Assembly (NCBI GenBank): GCA_037367405.1
Contig: JAZKJV010005547.1
Span: 62,001-126,000, forward strand
DNA from: Ottelia alismoides
Lineage: Eukaryota > Streptophyta > Magnoliopsida > Alismatales > Hydrocharitaceae
Length of the DNA stretch: 64,000 nt
Reading direction: 5' to 3'
Part shown: piece after piece, positions 11,745 through 23,494 of the stretch
Layout of the letters: each line of letters starts with the position of its first letter
Numbering within the stretch: position 1 is the first letter of the stretch
Made by a program: the position numbers and the translations under genes
The notes under the pieces: generated by a model
Told to the model about the DNA's origin: nothing
Databases searched by the model: none
What the model saw: the letters and a program-made list of their open reading frames with translations, nothing else

Positions 11745-11779
11745 GCCACGTGGCTCACCCAGAACGGGCCACGTGGCCC
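11745..11779 (-). promoter_or_regulatory. Paired G-box palindromes in D U3
   Basis: gccacgtggc (11745-11754) and the 14-bp palindrome gggccacgtggccc (11766-11779) lie 21 bp apart, centre to centre about two helical turns. Both are intact in LTR copy 2 (17925-17934 and 17946-17959). They sit in the LTR part upstream of the TATA-like site on the minus strand. Regulation by G-box factors is inference. Confidence 0.55.
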
Positions 11780-12105
11780 AATCAAATTATTCCGAGAAAG
11801 AAGTTGATTTTTAAAGGGTTAAATGGCCGAATTTGAGAAAACTCAAAACATGAAAGTTGTAGATCTTGATGAGATCTACAAGTTTCATGTTGACCAAAAG
11901 AGAGATGAGGTCAACTGAAGACAAAATATTTTTGAGGGTATTTTTAAGACTAAAAATACTAGGAATTTTGGTATTGCCATTTTTTGTGATTTTTAAATTA
12001 TTCAAGACTCTGATAATTACAGGACATTATCTGGATTTTATTGATACAACTTTAAGCAAGGGGGTTAATAATGGAAAATTAAGATGATGAAATTGGGTTT
12101 CATCA

Positions 12106-12139
12106 CCCCCTATACTTAAACTATGCTCGTCCTCGAGCA
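12106..12139 (-). other. PPT and upstream hairpin of element D, copy 1
   Basis: On the minus strand the hairpin tgctcg-agga-cgagca (12139-12124) is followed by the purine run taagtataggggg (12118-12106), then LTR start TGATGAAACCC at 12105. Copy 2 is at 18288-18321. This mirrors A/B, with a different stem sequence. Confidence 0.75.
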
Positions 12140-13912
12140 TCAAAGAAGATGAATAAGCTGGATTAACCCCCTTGTGCAAGTGAGTACAAGATCCAATCCG
12201 GTCAAGTCTACTCAACTTTAGAGGTCCAAAATCCCAGAGTTCAACCCAGCCTTAGTCAAGAGGCACCCAGTTCCTCTAATTTCCAGACTCTCTCTGATAT
12301 ACATATAAACTATGATACTTAGTGTTGACTGTGATTCCGAGAGTAGAGTCAAATCTTCACCCAAAGTCTTGGTCCAAGAAATTTTCCTAAGGACCCAATC
12401 CTCAACACTAGGGAATAAATCAAATCTTGCATCCAGTCCACCGTCTCTTTGGTTGCCAGACTTAGAAAATGTAGATGGAAGGCCAGTGATGGAGGGCATG
12501 GGATTGTGTTATTTCTTCTTTCCCTCTCATTGGAACAAGGATTCTCTCTAGTGCCTTTTACGCAACACATTTTTTTGGGTGTTAATCAGTGTGTCCGTCA
12601 AGAGAAGTTGGAGTCGTCTGCACTTATTTTCCTGGAAATACACCGGGGTGTGTTTTTTTTAGTACCTATCATACCTTCGATACCCAGACTTATAGTATTT
12701 ACGATGCATAGCCCTTTTTTGATGCAAGCCCGACTCCTGGTCCTAATAGCGGTGGTCCAAGTGGATAATTTGAAAAGTTTGGGAGCGCTCGCCTTTGGTG
12801 GAAGCTCTTAGATGTGTAACTTTGTGGAATGAGAGCTTTTCTTTGAAATTTCATTGATTTGTAGTATTTTTGGCTAGCTCCTCTGCTTTTACCTAGAGTT
12901 GGCGCACACTGATCAACATTTTTTATTTATTTCACACCCTGACACTTAGGTCAATGTCAAGAGATTAGTATAAGAACCAAGTTCTCATACTGGCTAAAAT
13001 TGCTGACACTCAGGTTTCATGAAGCCTTCAAAAATTTTATCCCATCCTTGAGCATCATTAGATCAAATCCAAACTCGAATTCCTCATCCCAATCCCTCAG
13101 GTGAAAAGTCAACTCATCTCATTGAAACCGCAGTCGTGCATGTGATGTGATGATCATATTCTTTTTGTCTGAGACTAAGCATGAAATATGCAAATCTAGA
13201 AAACTAGGGAAATGTGGGTGATTAAGTCTAGGATCCTGATGGCTAAGACTGGTTAACCTAAAATCTCAAAGTCCTCATAAAATCGAATTTTCTTGAACAT
13301 TTCAGATCCTGGGTGGAAGTGTGAAAGGAGAGGATTAATCCAACTTCTTCATTCAAAACACACATTTTTTTGAAGCTTTAAGAGAGATTAGGACTGCCTA
13401 AACTTAATTAAGTAGATGCATCTGCATTCAGCCAGTATGGATGTAAGTACAGGCCGGAGCCCGTTGCTTGAGGACTGGGCCTTACGCGATGTCCTCTAAA
13501 CCATCCAATTTGCTAAGGTCGAACCCTCACTAAACGCGGCTACTAAATTGGGTTTAGTAGTCACTAATGACTCCTAAAGGATTTTTGTATTTTTCTCATT
13601 TTTATGGATTTTAATTAAGAGTCAGAACACTGATTAGACTCAACTTTCCTTGAAAAGAGAAAGAAAATTTTCAAAACCATGTCACATAAATAAAAATTTT
13701 CAAAACATTTTCAAAAGATTTTTCAAAACAAGAAAAACTCATTTTTCAAATCATTTTCTAAAATATTTTTATAAAACTAGTGTAACATAACATAGAAAAA
13801 GCCGTGAAAAACACTTGACTCATCTTAGTCCAAAGAATTTTACTTTAGCCAAAAAGTTTTAAATTTTTAAAATTTTTTAGATTATAGCTAAAGTAAGTAT
13901 ACTATATATACG
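12140..13912 (-). other. Post-pol-type non-coding region of element D
   Basis: 12140-13509 is repeated almost unchanged at 18322-19689, so it belongs to the element. 13510-13912 is unique to this copy and AT-rich. No gene is recognisable in either strand. Confidence 0.6.
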
Positions 13913-14135
13913 GTATACCCCCTATACTTAAACTTTGCTATGTCCCCATAGCACTAGCTGATACAAGTCCATAGGTCCATTTAAATATAGAGGAATATAC
14001 GGGAGCTAAGCGGGGCTCCCCCTATACTTAGGTTAGAAATAACTTAAGTATAAAGGCAAGGAAGGATGAGTGGAGAAAATCACGGGGACTCGGGTCTCCT
14101 ATATACTTAGGCTGAGATTAGCCTAAGTATAAAGA
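13913..14135 (-). repeat. PPT-like hairpin cluster in D
   Basis: Three copies of the ccccctatactta-type motif (13918, about 14018, and a degenerate one near 14100) sit in hairpins. The clearest is tatacttaggct/agcctaagtata (14102-14113 and 14120-14131, 6-nt loop). On the minus strand each reads as a PPT-like aagtatagggg. B has an equivalent cluster at 23654-23905. Confidence 0.6.
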
Positions 14136-15231
14136 TGAGATTTGATGTTGGGAGAGACCGAGGTGAACGAAGAAGAAGGATGGATTTACATGTGAGCGGA
14201 TGAATATGCGGAGATGAATGGAGTGTTTAAGGCTCTAGGGAGTGTATCACAGCAAACATGGCTCAATCAAGCAAGCAAAACCCTCAATTTCACCAACTCA
14301 TACATGAAACCAACCGAGGTTGGTTTATTATCTTGTCGGTTTTATTGGTGATTTAAAACATTATATTGTACGCGGAGAAAGATGTTAAGTGAAAATCAAT
14401 GCGTAAACGAGGGTGTTGCTCTCCCAAAACCAACATTTTACTCCATTTTAGGTTGACTTGCAATTTAACAGTCCCGATTTTTCTTAAGGTTGTCACTGAT
14501 TAATGTGAGCACATAAACCAAGCATTCATCGTCTACCGTTTATTCCCATTTTCCATTAACCTAGGTGATCAAGCTAGGAGGGAAATCAAGAAAAACCACG
14601 TAACCGATAGAAACCATGATCTAGCTAAGCGATAAAACATGTAGTGACTTGGCGAAAATACATAAAAACTGGGGTTGTTTTAAAAACCAAAACTCATGTA
14701 TGCAAGTCGTTCAAAAGCCACACCTAACATGCTTCTATTAGCGTGAAGAATTTCTTCCAAATTTTACTAAGTGAAGCGATGCTACGTGCGTCTTGAATTA
14801 AAGTGTGCCCTACCTACGAATAAGCACGTAAAAAATGAAAAAGATAATAAGCTCAAAGAGCCGCGTTCCTAGTCCTAAGTCGACACTCAAGTGGGGACGA
14901 TCCCCACACAATCACATTCGTTCGATTACACTCGTGAGTCTTCGATCGAAGACCGCTGTAAAAGACGAATATTACATGATAAAATATTATGCAAAATGAC
15001 ACATTTTTTTGTTTCTTCTCGACGTACTCCAAGCGTGCTTCTACGGCTCCTCACAGCGGGAAGCATCCTGCTCCTCGCCTCCTTGAACACTAAGGGCCCT
15101 GCCACATAATCAATGGTTAGAGATCAACCGAAAAGAAAATTTTATAGTGCAAGACAAATGGACCACTTGACCTAAAAAAGAAACACTTAATTAAATAAAC
15201 AAAATCCCAATAACACAAAAAATGAGCCGTG
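14136..15231 (-). other. Leader of element D
   Basis: Carries the leader block shared with A and C (14390-14490, read on the minus strand as a gggactg...gggagagcaacaccctc type sequence). No coding sequence. In an intact relative gag and pol would lie between this leader and the post-pol hairpins near 14130; here they are absent. Confidence 0.55.
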
Positions 15232-15249
15232 TCCCCGGCAACGGCGCCA
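15232..15249 (-). other. Perfect tRNA-Asp primer-binding site of element D
   Basis: The reverse complement reads TGGCGCCGTTGCCGGGGA, an exact 18-nt complement of the plant tRNA-Asp 3' end (established Athila-type primer). It lies two bases from the LTR edge at 15252. It is undecayed, unlike the PBS copies of A and C. Confidence 0.88.
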
Positions 15250-15251
15250 TT

Positions 15252-18200
15252 TGATAAGCCACGAAATCGGCCCTCTAATATAGTGTAATTAGCACTGAAT
15301 TTGTCATCGCAGTCGGGCCGAATTGGGTCATCAAAGACCATCTAATTGATATGCCAATAAGAATGAGACGGTCGTATTTTATTTTACTTGGCAAGAAACC
15401 AAGGTCGAACTCAGGGACACGAGCCTCTCTCATGATTATTCGGATTTTTATCTATTTACTATGTGTTGAGTTAAAGGTTCATAGGTCAAATCATGCAATA
15501 GGACAAGATAATGCATTAAAACAAAACATGCAAATTTTTTTATTTTATTTTTAAACATGCAAATTCATGTTATGCAAAGAAAAATAATATGCCCTAGATA
15601 AAATGATGAGCAAATCTAACAAAGTGTCAATTTCGAGTTTAATTCATGGGTCAAGCTTGATGGACAAATTAAACACGACATAAGCTTAAGTACTAAGGGA
15701 CACATGGCTTCTAAAATATTACATCAAAAATTTTGTGTCCAAAATAACAACTGGTCATGCCATTAGAAAGTGCAACAAACAAGCTTTAAAATGAATCTAA
15801 AATCAACTCAATCGGAAATATGAAGCTCAAGATATGCATGAAGGAAAGCAAGGGCATAGATGAAAGAAAACATGAAAAGTTAATTACAAACATGTCCCTG
15901 GAATGGACTAAAATGCAATAAAAATAAAGCACGGGGCCTTCCCTGTAAATAACCCACACGCGGGGGGCATATTTGCAATTATTAAAAACTGCAAGGTTAA
16001 ATATGCAAAATGCCCCAGACTCACGTGGTCTGCATGTGCTGTAAGGACCTGGATGCAAATTGGAGAAGTCGGCGGTGCTCCTGTGAAAATAACCCAAAAA
16101 GCACGTGCATGACACGTGCTCTTCCAGGCTCGGAGTCGGCGCTGAGGTTCGGAGGAGGCTTGGGGTGCTTCAGCGAAGGCTCGGAAGATGGCTCGGATGG
16201 TACGAAGCTCTGAGGCAGCTTAGAGTAGGTTCGATGCAGGTTCGGCTAAGCTCGGACGGTGCGAACCTACGTGCTTTGGCTCAGAGCTGGCTCGGAGCTC
16301 CAAGCCTAATGGGTCGGAGGTGGAGGCTCAGTTGTCGTATGGTGTTGACGCGTGTCTGATCATAAGCCATCCGATCATGGAGATCGGTGGCTCCTGTCTG
16401 CTCCAGGAATCGTTGCTTGGCCTCATCTGGGCCGTCGGATGGTCACCGGGAGTAGACCATCCAACGGCAGTTGTATCTCCGTCTTCATCTGCGGTGGGCG
16501 GCGAAGTTCAAGCTCCGACGAAGGACTCCAAGCTCCGCCGCCTCTCAGCGTGCTCGGAGAAGATCCCCAACCTCTCCTAATTAGTTGTTTATCATCGATG
16601 AGGCTAGAAGAAGATGCTGGAGCTCCTGAAGAAGGCCGTCGGAGCTCATACATCGGAAACGAAGCTTGCTAAGTCAGCTCCGACAGGTCTCCGGCCTTTG
16701 ATGGAGTCTTCCCCTGCAAGTTAGTGTAAAGCATTCTGTGTGTGCAGGTGAATCAGATTTCGTGTGAGATGAAGTGAAGTGGGAGCCTTGTGGACGGAGA
16801 AGGGGAAAGCTCGGCGCTCCTCAGCCGTGGAAGGCGGAGGAGATGGGTCGGACGTCACAGGGGTTGTGGAAGAAGAAGAAGATGGTCCGAAGGAGGCGCG
16901 TGGATGATGAATGCGAGGTGGAGCTCGGAAGGTGAGCGATGAGGGTCGAGAGGGAGGAGAAAGTTCTAATTAATTAAGTAAAAATCAATGAAAATGCTAA
17001 GGAGGAAGAGGGAACTTACCTGACCGGAGATGGCGGTCGGAAGCTTGGGCTGGGGCTCGATTCGAGCCCCGGGTCTTCGCTGGACCCCGGCAGCTACTCG
17101 GGGCAGCTCGAGCGTGCTTGAAGCGACGCGACACCGCCATGGGAGGGCGGTGGGTCTCACCGGTGGTACTCATCGTCATCGCTCTATCCGGCCACCTCCC
17201 CCTGTCACAGGGAGGTGGAGGAGGGCTGGGCGATCCCCTACGTAAAGGTGGACGACGATGGCAGGCGGAGGGGAAGGGTATTTAAGGTTTCGAAGTTGGG
17301 AGGTTTAGGTGGTGGGTTCGTGGTTTGCGTGGGGTTAATGGGTCGAAGGAGAGGTTTTCCTGGGGTACGTGATAGTCCGCGAGGATGAGAGAAGATGGGT
17401 AAAGGTCGTAGGGTGGATAGAGAGAGGGAATCGTCGGGAACGACGGGGGAAATAAGAAAGGCGAGGTTTCCGAACGACGTGGAGGATGTGCGAGTGAAGG
17501 CCACCCGGAGGTTGAAGATGATCTAGTGGCCGTTGGATCTGGAGATCCAACGGCTGACGATTGAGCGCGAAAGAGCGGGTACGATGAGATCGAGGGCAAC
17601 ATGATCGAAGGGCCAAGATGTCGCCATGTGTCGTGCTCTGGAGTGAGCGCTGGCGGACGGCTTGGATGTGATCCAGAGTTGATCTAATTGTTGAGGCGTG
17701 AGGTTTGGAAGAAGCATATGTGATAGAATGTCGAGGGCACGATCAAGCGGTGTACAAGCCACCACGTGGCGTGAGGAAGGAGAGGCGGCAACGGGCGGTG
17801 GTGATGAAAGGTGGGGATGATCAGTCGGTTGAGGGTAATGAGTGAATGTGGAGAGAGCTGGGCCGTTGGATTCAAGACGAAATCCAACGGTCAAGGATGT
17901 GGGCGGTTGATGCAAGGAGGCCGGGCCACGTGGCTCACCCAGAACGGGCCACGTGGCCCAATCAAATTATTTCGAGAAAGAAGTTGATTTTTAAAGGGTT
18001 AAATGGTCGAATTTGAGAAAACTGAAAACATGAAAGTTGTAGATCTTGATGAGATCTACAAGTTTCATGTTGACCAAAAGTAGAGATGAGGTCAACTGAA
18101 GATACAAAATATTTTTGAGGGTATTTTTAAGACAAAAAATACCACGAATTTTTGTATTGCCATTTTTGTGATTTTTAAATTATTCAAGACTCTGATAATT

Positions 18201-18287
18201 ACAGGGCATTATCTGGATTTTATTGACACAGCTTTAAGCAAGGGGGATAATAATGGAAAATTAAGATGATGAAATTGGGTTTCATCA
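15252..18287 (-). repeat. LTR copy 2 of element D
   Basis: Near-identical to 9103-12105 with small indels, for example extra bases near 17313-17345. It serves both as the 5' LTR of the unit to its left (PBS at 15232-15249) and, because a PPT abuts its other side (18288-18300), as a 3' LTR. The TATA-like ttaaata lies at 17279-17285 (minus). The donor exon ends at 17020 and the acceptor at 16714, the same 306-nt spacing as copy 1. Confidence 0.8.
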
Positions 18288-19689
18288 CCCCCTATACTTA
18301 AACTATGCTCGTCCTCGAGCATCAAAGAAGATGAATAAGCTGGATTAACCCCCTTGTGCAAGTGAGTACAGGATCCAATCCGGTCAAGTATACTCAACTT
18401 TAGAGGTCCAAAATTCTAGAGTTCAACCCAGCATTAGTCAAGAGGCACCCAGTTCCTCTAATTTTCCAGACTCTCTCTGATATACATATAAACTATGATA
18501 CTTAGTGTTGACTGCGATTCCGAGAGTCGAGTCAAATCTTCACCCAATGTCTTGGTCCAAGAAATTTTCCTAAGGACCCAATCCTCAACACTAGGGAATA
18601 AATCAAATCTTGCATCCAGTCCACCGTCTCTTTAGTTGTCAGACTTAGAAAATATAGATGGAAGGCCACTGATGGAGGGCATGGGATTGTGTTATTTCTT
18701 CTTTTCCTCTCATTGGAACAAGGATTCTCTCTAGTGCCTTTTATGCAACACATTTTTTTTGGTGTTGATCAGTGCGTCCGTCAAGAGAAGTTGGAGCCGT
18801 CTGCACTTGTTTTCCTGGGAATACACCGGGGTGTCTTTTTTGAGTACCTATCATACCTTCGACACCCAGACTTGTAGCATTTACGATGCAGAGCCCTTTT
18901 TTGGTGCAAGCCCGACCCCTGATCCTAATAACGGTGGTCCAAGTGGATACTTTGAAAAGTTTGGGAGCGCTCGCCTTTGGTGGAAGCTCTTTGATATGTA
19001 ACTTAGTGGAATGAGAGCTTTTATTTGGAATTTCATTGATTTGTAGTATTTTTGGCTAGCTCCTCTGCTTTTACCATGAGTTGGCGCACACTGATCAACA
19101 ATTTTTATTTATTTCACACCTGGTACTTAGGTCAATGTCAAGAGATTAGTATAAGAACCAAGTTCTCATACTGGCTAAAATTGCTGACACTCAGGTTTCA
19201 TGAAGCCTTCAAAGATTTTATCCCATCCTCGAGCATCATTAGATCAAATCCAAACTCGAATTCCTCATCCCAATCCCTCAGGTGAAAAGTCAACTCATCT
19301 CATCGAAACGGCAGTCGTACATGTGATGTGATGATCATATTCTTTTTGTCTGAGACTAAGCATGAAATATGCAAATCTAGAAAACTAGGGAAATGTGGGT
19401 GATCAAGTCTAGGACCCTGATGGCTAAGACTGGTTAACCTAAAATCTCAAAGACCTCATAAAATCGAATTTTCTTGAAAATTTCAGATCCTGGGTGGAAG
19501 TGTGAATGTAGAGGATTAATCCAAATTCTTCATTCAAAAACACACATTTTTTTGAATCTTTAAGAGAGATTAGGACTGCTTAAACTCAATTAAGTAGATG
19601 CATCTGCATTCAGCCCGTATGGATGTAAGTACAGGCCGGAGCCCGTTGCTTGAGGACGGGGCCTTACACGATGTCCTCTAAACCATCCA
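18288..19689 (-). other. Second PPT and post-pol fragment of D, truncated
   Basis: Repeats 12106-13509 from the PPT outward, including the hairpin (18306-18321). It stops at the sequence ctctaaaccatccaat, after which B's gag begins. In copy 1 the same point continues as ttgctaagg. Confidence 0.7.
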
Positions 19690-20368
19690 ATCCTCCCAAC
19701 AACAACCTCCAGCTTAGGGCAATCATAGTAGCCAACACTAGCAGCCCCAATACTCCCAACAACAGCAGCAACAATATCAGCAGAATCCTCGTCACGCCTA
19801 TTAAGGACAGCAGTGGAGACCGCGGCAACAGCCTTACCAGCAGCAGTACTCCCAGTCTCACCATCAACCTCAGTTCCAGCAAGCGAACGCTCTCGGTTCT
19901 TCCACACATGTATTGGAAAACCCATCACTTGATGACCTCGCCCGCTTGCTCTCCGAACAGCAAGCGTCTTTCCGGTGAGAAATAGATGAGTTCTGAGAGG
20001 AGATTAGGGACATAATCAATGGGAAAGCCGCCATACCTGCACAGAGCGAGCCGAATCCGAATAACTTGAAGAGGAAATCTGAGCTGGTACAGTTTACAGA
20101 GGATACCACTCCTAGTACTTATTTGAATGACATGAATTCTATGTTTGATACTCACTTCGTGTCACTTAGGAGCGGTAGGGAACCAGCCGGCGGCGGCTCA
20201 TTTGAGGGACAACACCATGGAGATTCTAGAGCCCCAGATGAGGAGAGAAGCGGTGCTGATGCCGCTAACAACAACAATGATGATGACGGTGGTGCTGATG
20301 CCACCAAGGATGACCTTCCGGAAGACGGTGCTGAGGCCGTCGTAATACCAGACGCAGACGGTGGTGCT
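19690..20368 (+). pseudogene. gag: Gag C-terminal fragment of element B
   Basis: Corresponds to A 3415-4094: Gln-rich coding DNA, the NLKRKSE basic segment (about 20060) and the Asn/Asp-rich GADAxxNNNND repeat tail. It begins abruptly after D. At 20369 it jumps to sequence matching A 5323 onward, which removes the gag end and the whole protease. A stop at 19983 and a frame change at the junction break it further. Confidence 0.75.
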
Positions 20369-23300
20369 CAGATTCAGATCCCTCGGAGGCAGACTTCGAT
20401 TGGAAGGATTTTGATACATATTTGCCATGTCTGTTTCCCGATGAGCCGACAGAAAGGACGGAGAGCGAGACAGCACATATGATAGACACACCAACAGGGT
20501 TCCCTTAGTCAGAATCACAGGTACAACGAGAGTTCTCATATGCAGACCTGGTTGCTTTCACGCAGACATATCAGAAGCCATATTTGCCAGCTCCCACCAA
20601 GCCAGAATTGAAGCCTTTACCGCAGCCGCTCAAGTATAGATCCCTTGCTGGAGAGTCCGATATGCACCCAGTCATTATCTCAGCGGATTTGACTGGAGAG
20701 CATGAATCTCGTTTGATGGAGGTTCTTGAACGCAACCACAAAGCAATAGGATGGAGTGTGGCTGATCTCAAGGGGATAAGTTCGGCCATGTGCTCCCACC
20801 GTATCTACCTCGAAGAGGACGCTAAGCCATCGCGTGAGTTCTAACGACAGCTGAACCCTAATCTTTGAGATGTAGTAATGAAGGAGATATCTAAATGGTG
20901 GAGCACCGATTTTATCTACCCATCTCCGACTCTAAGTGGGTTAGTCCTTTACATGTGGTACCCAAGAAGACGGGTGTCACTACAGTTGTGAATGAGTCTG
21001 GAGAGGAGATCGTCACCCGGATACCCACTTCTTGGAGGATCTGTGTGGACTACAGATGATTGAATGAGGCTACCAAGAAGGATCATTTCTCGCTACCATT
21101 TATTGATCAGATTATCGAGAGGCTAGCTGGGAAGAGTCATTACTGTTATCTTGACGGGTATTCCGGATACAATCAAATGGCCATTGCGCCCGAAGACCAG
21201 GATAAAACGACATTCACCTGTCTATTCGGGACTTATGCTTTCAGACGGATGCCCTTTGGTCTATGTAACGCTCCACGACATTCCAGAGGTGCATGTTGTC
21301 CATCTTTTCGGACATGATAGATGATTGCTTAGAAGTCTTCATGGATGATTTCTCGGTCTACGGCGACGGGTTTGATGCTTGTCTTGATTGCCTAGACCGA
21401 GTACTTCAGCGCTGCATAGAGGTAAACTTTATACTATCTTGGGAGAAGAGTCACTTTATGGTGACTCAGGGGACGGTCCTTGGTCACATCATCTCCAACA
21501 GGGTCATGGAAGTTGATCCGGACAAGGTGGATATCATTAGAAAATTCAATTCACCGTCCAATTTGAGACAGTTGCGGTCTTTTCTGGGGCATGTCGCTTT
21601 CTACCGACGGTTCATTCAGGAATTCAGTTGAATTGCTCGACCGCTTACAGATTTGTTGACTAAAGACACAGAGTTCCTTGTAGATGATAAGTGTCTTAAG
21701 TCCTTCGAGACTCTCAAGAATTTAGTTGTCGAGGCTCATGTCCTTCAGCCACCCGATTGGTCTCTTCCCTTTGAGATCATGACAGACGCTTCTGATTATG
21801 CCATTGGGGCCGTGCTTGGACAGAGGAGGGATGGATTATCCTATGCCATACACTACGCTAGCCGGACGTTGGATACAGCTCAGAGGAACTACACTGTGAC
21901 TGGGAAAGAAATGCTAGCGGTAGTATTTGCTTTGGATAAGTACATATCTTATATTCTTGGATCTAGAGTGACAATATTTACAGATCACACTGCCATTCGG
22001 TATTTGATGTCGAAGAAGGATGCTAAAGCCAGGTTAACCAGATGGATCCTTCTCCTCCAGGAATTTGATATTGAGATTAAGGATAAACCTGGGGTTAAGA
22101 ATGTTGTGGCAGATCACCTCTCCCGCTTAGAGAACCTCGAGGAATCTGAGCCCATAGCACCTATTACTGAGACTTTTCCAGATGAGGTGATCCTTGCTAT
22201 CACCTCTCTTCCATGGTATGCCGACATTGTGAATTACCTTGTTGCCAAATCTATTCCACAAGGTTGTTCCAGACAGCGGCTTGAGACCTTCTTTGCGAAG
22301 GCAAAGTCGTACCATTGGAAGGACCCCTCCCTTTATCATGAAGGAGGGGACGATATCTGGAGACGGTGCATTCCTCAAGATGAGCAACATAGCGTCCTCA
22401 CCTACTACCACAAGCTTGAGGCAGGAGGACATCATTCTGGGAGACGGACAACACAGAAGGTGCTCCAATCCGGCCTTTGGTGGCCTACCCTTTTCAAGGA
22501 TTCTGATGAGTTCGTGAGAAGGTGTACTGACTGTCAGAAGATGGGTACTTGCAGACAGAGAGACATGATGCCCATGCAGCCCATTCACTTTTGTGAGGTT
22601 TTTGACGCATGGGGGATTGATTTCATGTGCCCATTTCCTAAAAGTCAAGGGTTTGAGTACATTCTGCTCGCTGTGGATTATGTGAGTCGTTAGATTGAGG
22701 CCATCCCCGCCCGAGCCGCAGATGCTAAAACCGTATGTCGTTTCTTGAGGAAAAATATTATTTCACGGTTCGGGGTTCCCAGAGTCTTGATTTCAGATGG
22801 GTGGTCTCACTTTATTAACGACAATATAAAGGCCCTTGCAGATGAGTTCAGTATTGACCATCGTGTTGCCACTCCGTATCACCCTCAGACTAATGGTCTT
22901 GCTGAAGTATCGAATAGGGAGATTAAGACAATTTTACAGAAGGTAGTCCGTCCAGATCGAAAGGATTTGTCACAGCTTTTGGACTCGATCTTGTGGGCCT
23001 ACCGGACTTCCTTCAAGACACCATTAGGGACATCTCCCTTTCGTCTCGTCTATGACAAGCCATGCCATTTACCAGTGGAGATAAAGCATAAGTCACTTTG
23101 GACAGTTACAAAACTATTATTGTATCCCAAGAGTGTAGGAGAACAGAGGAAAGCAGAGTTGGCAGCCCTGGAAGAACTAAGAGATACAACCTTCTCAAGT
23201 GGCCTACAGTATAAGGAGAAAGTGAAACTATGGCACGATTCCCGAATCAGCCATAAACAATTTGAGCCAGATCAACAAGTATGGTTATTTGATGCTAGGT

Positions 23301-23494
23301 TGAAATTATTCCCAGGGAAACTACAAAGTAAATGGAAAGGACCATATGTGGTCCGGAAGGTGCATGATAATTGTAGCATTGATATATCCGAACCTTCATC
23401 ATCTTCCATTTTTAGAGTCAATGGTTAGCGCTTGAAACCATATCTAAATCATGACCCGCTGACCGTTGATGTTTCCCCGATTCATCTGGTATGA
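20369..23494 (+). pseudogene. pol: Pol of element B: RT, RNase H and integrase
   Basis: Copies element RNA into DNA and would insert it. Order: acidic linker; RT entry GWSVADLKGISSAMC; RT fingers and palm (21060-21600) with the intact catalytic FMDDF (21338-21352); RNase H (about 21770-22060) with DASDYAIGAV and TDHTAI; integrase with the zinc-binding CTDCQK pair (about 22525), core Asp in WGIDFMCPF, SDGWSHF and GLAEVSNREIK. Domain order RT-RNase H-integrase is the Ty3 type. Lesions: the one-base loss at 20917-20921 and TGA at 21057-21059, both shared with A; a TAA in the pre-RT segment (20842); a frame break near 21280; TGA 21629-21631; TAG 22691-22693; and a late TAG 23426-23428. Several stops fit C-to-T or G-to-A change. 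Confidence 0.87.

Larger units (their letters stand above)
9103..12105 (-). repeat. LTR copy 1 of element D
   Basis: On the minus strand it starts TGATGAAACCC at 12105 and ends ...GACTCATCA at 9103. It carries a G-box pair (11745-11779), a 26-bp perfect palindrome (11349-11374), a weak TATA-like site near 11125-11130, a CAG/GTAAGT donor (exon end 10867) and an acceptor (cttgcag ending at 10561), giving a candidate 306-nt leader intron. No coding sequence is recognised; open frames here look like chance products of GC-rich DNA. Confidence 0.8.
9103..19689 (-). mobile_element. Element D: non-coding LARD-like Athila relative in a tandem LTR-internal-LTR-internal array
   Basis: Two copies of a 3.0-kb LTR (9103-12105 and 15252-18287) lie in the same minus orientation. 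Each is followed on the + strand by the same PPT and about 1.4 kb of post-pol-type sequence (12106-13509 and 18288-19689). Only the first continues to a PBS (15232-15249). The 3.1-kb internal region between LTRs carries no gag or pol, as in large retrotransposon derivatives that depend on proteins supplied in trans (established class, inferred here). The left edge sits precisely inside A's LTR. The right edge is a junction to B's gag, not an LTR end. Confidence 0.8.

Noticed and set aside
13509..19689. Reading D as one element with 4.4-kb LTRs
   Set aside because: The repeated unit is 4.4 kb, but PPT and LTR-start signals at 12105/12106 and 18287/18288 divide it into a 3.0-kb LTR plus 1.4 kb of internal DNA.
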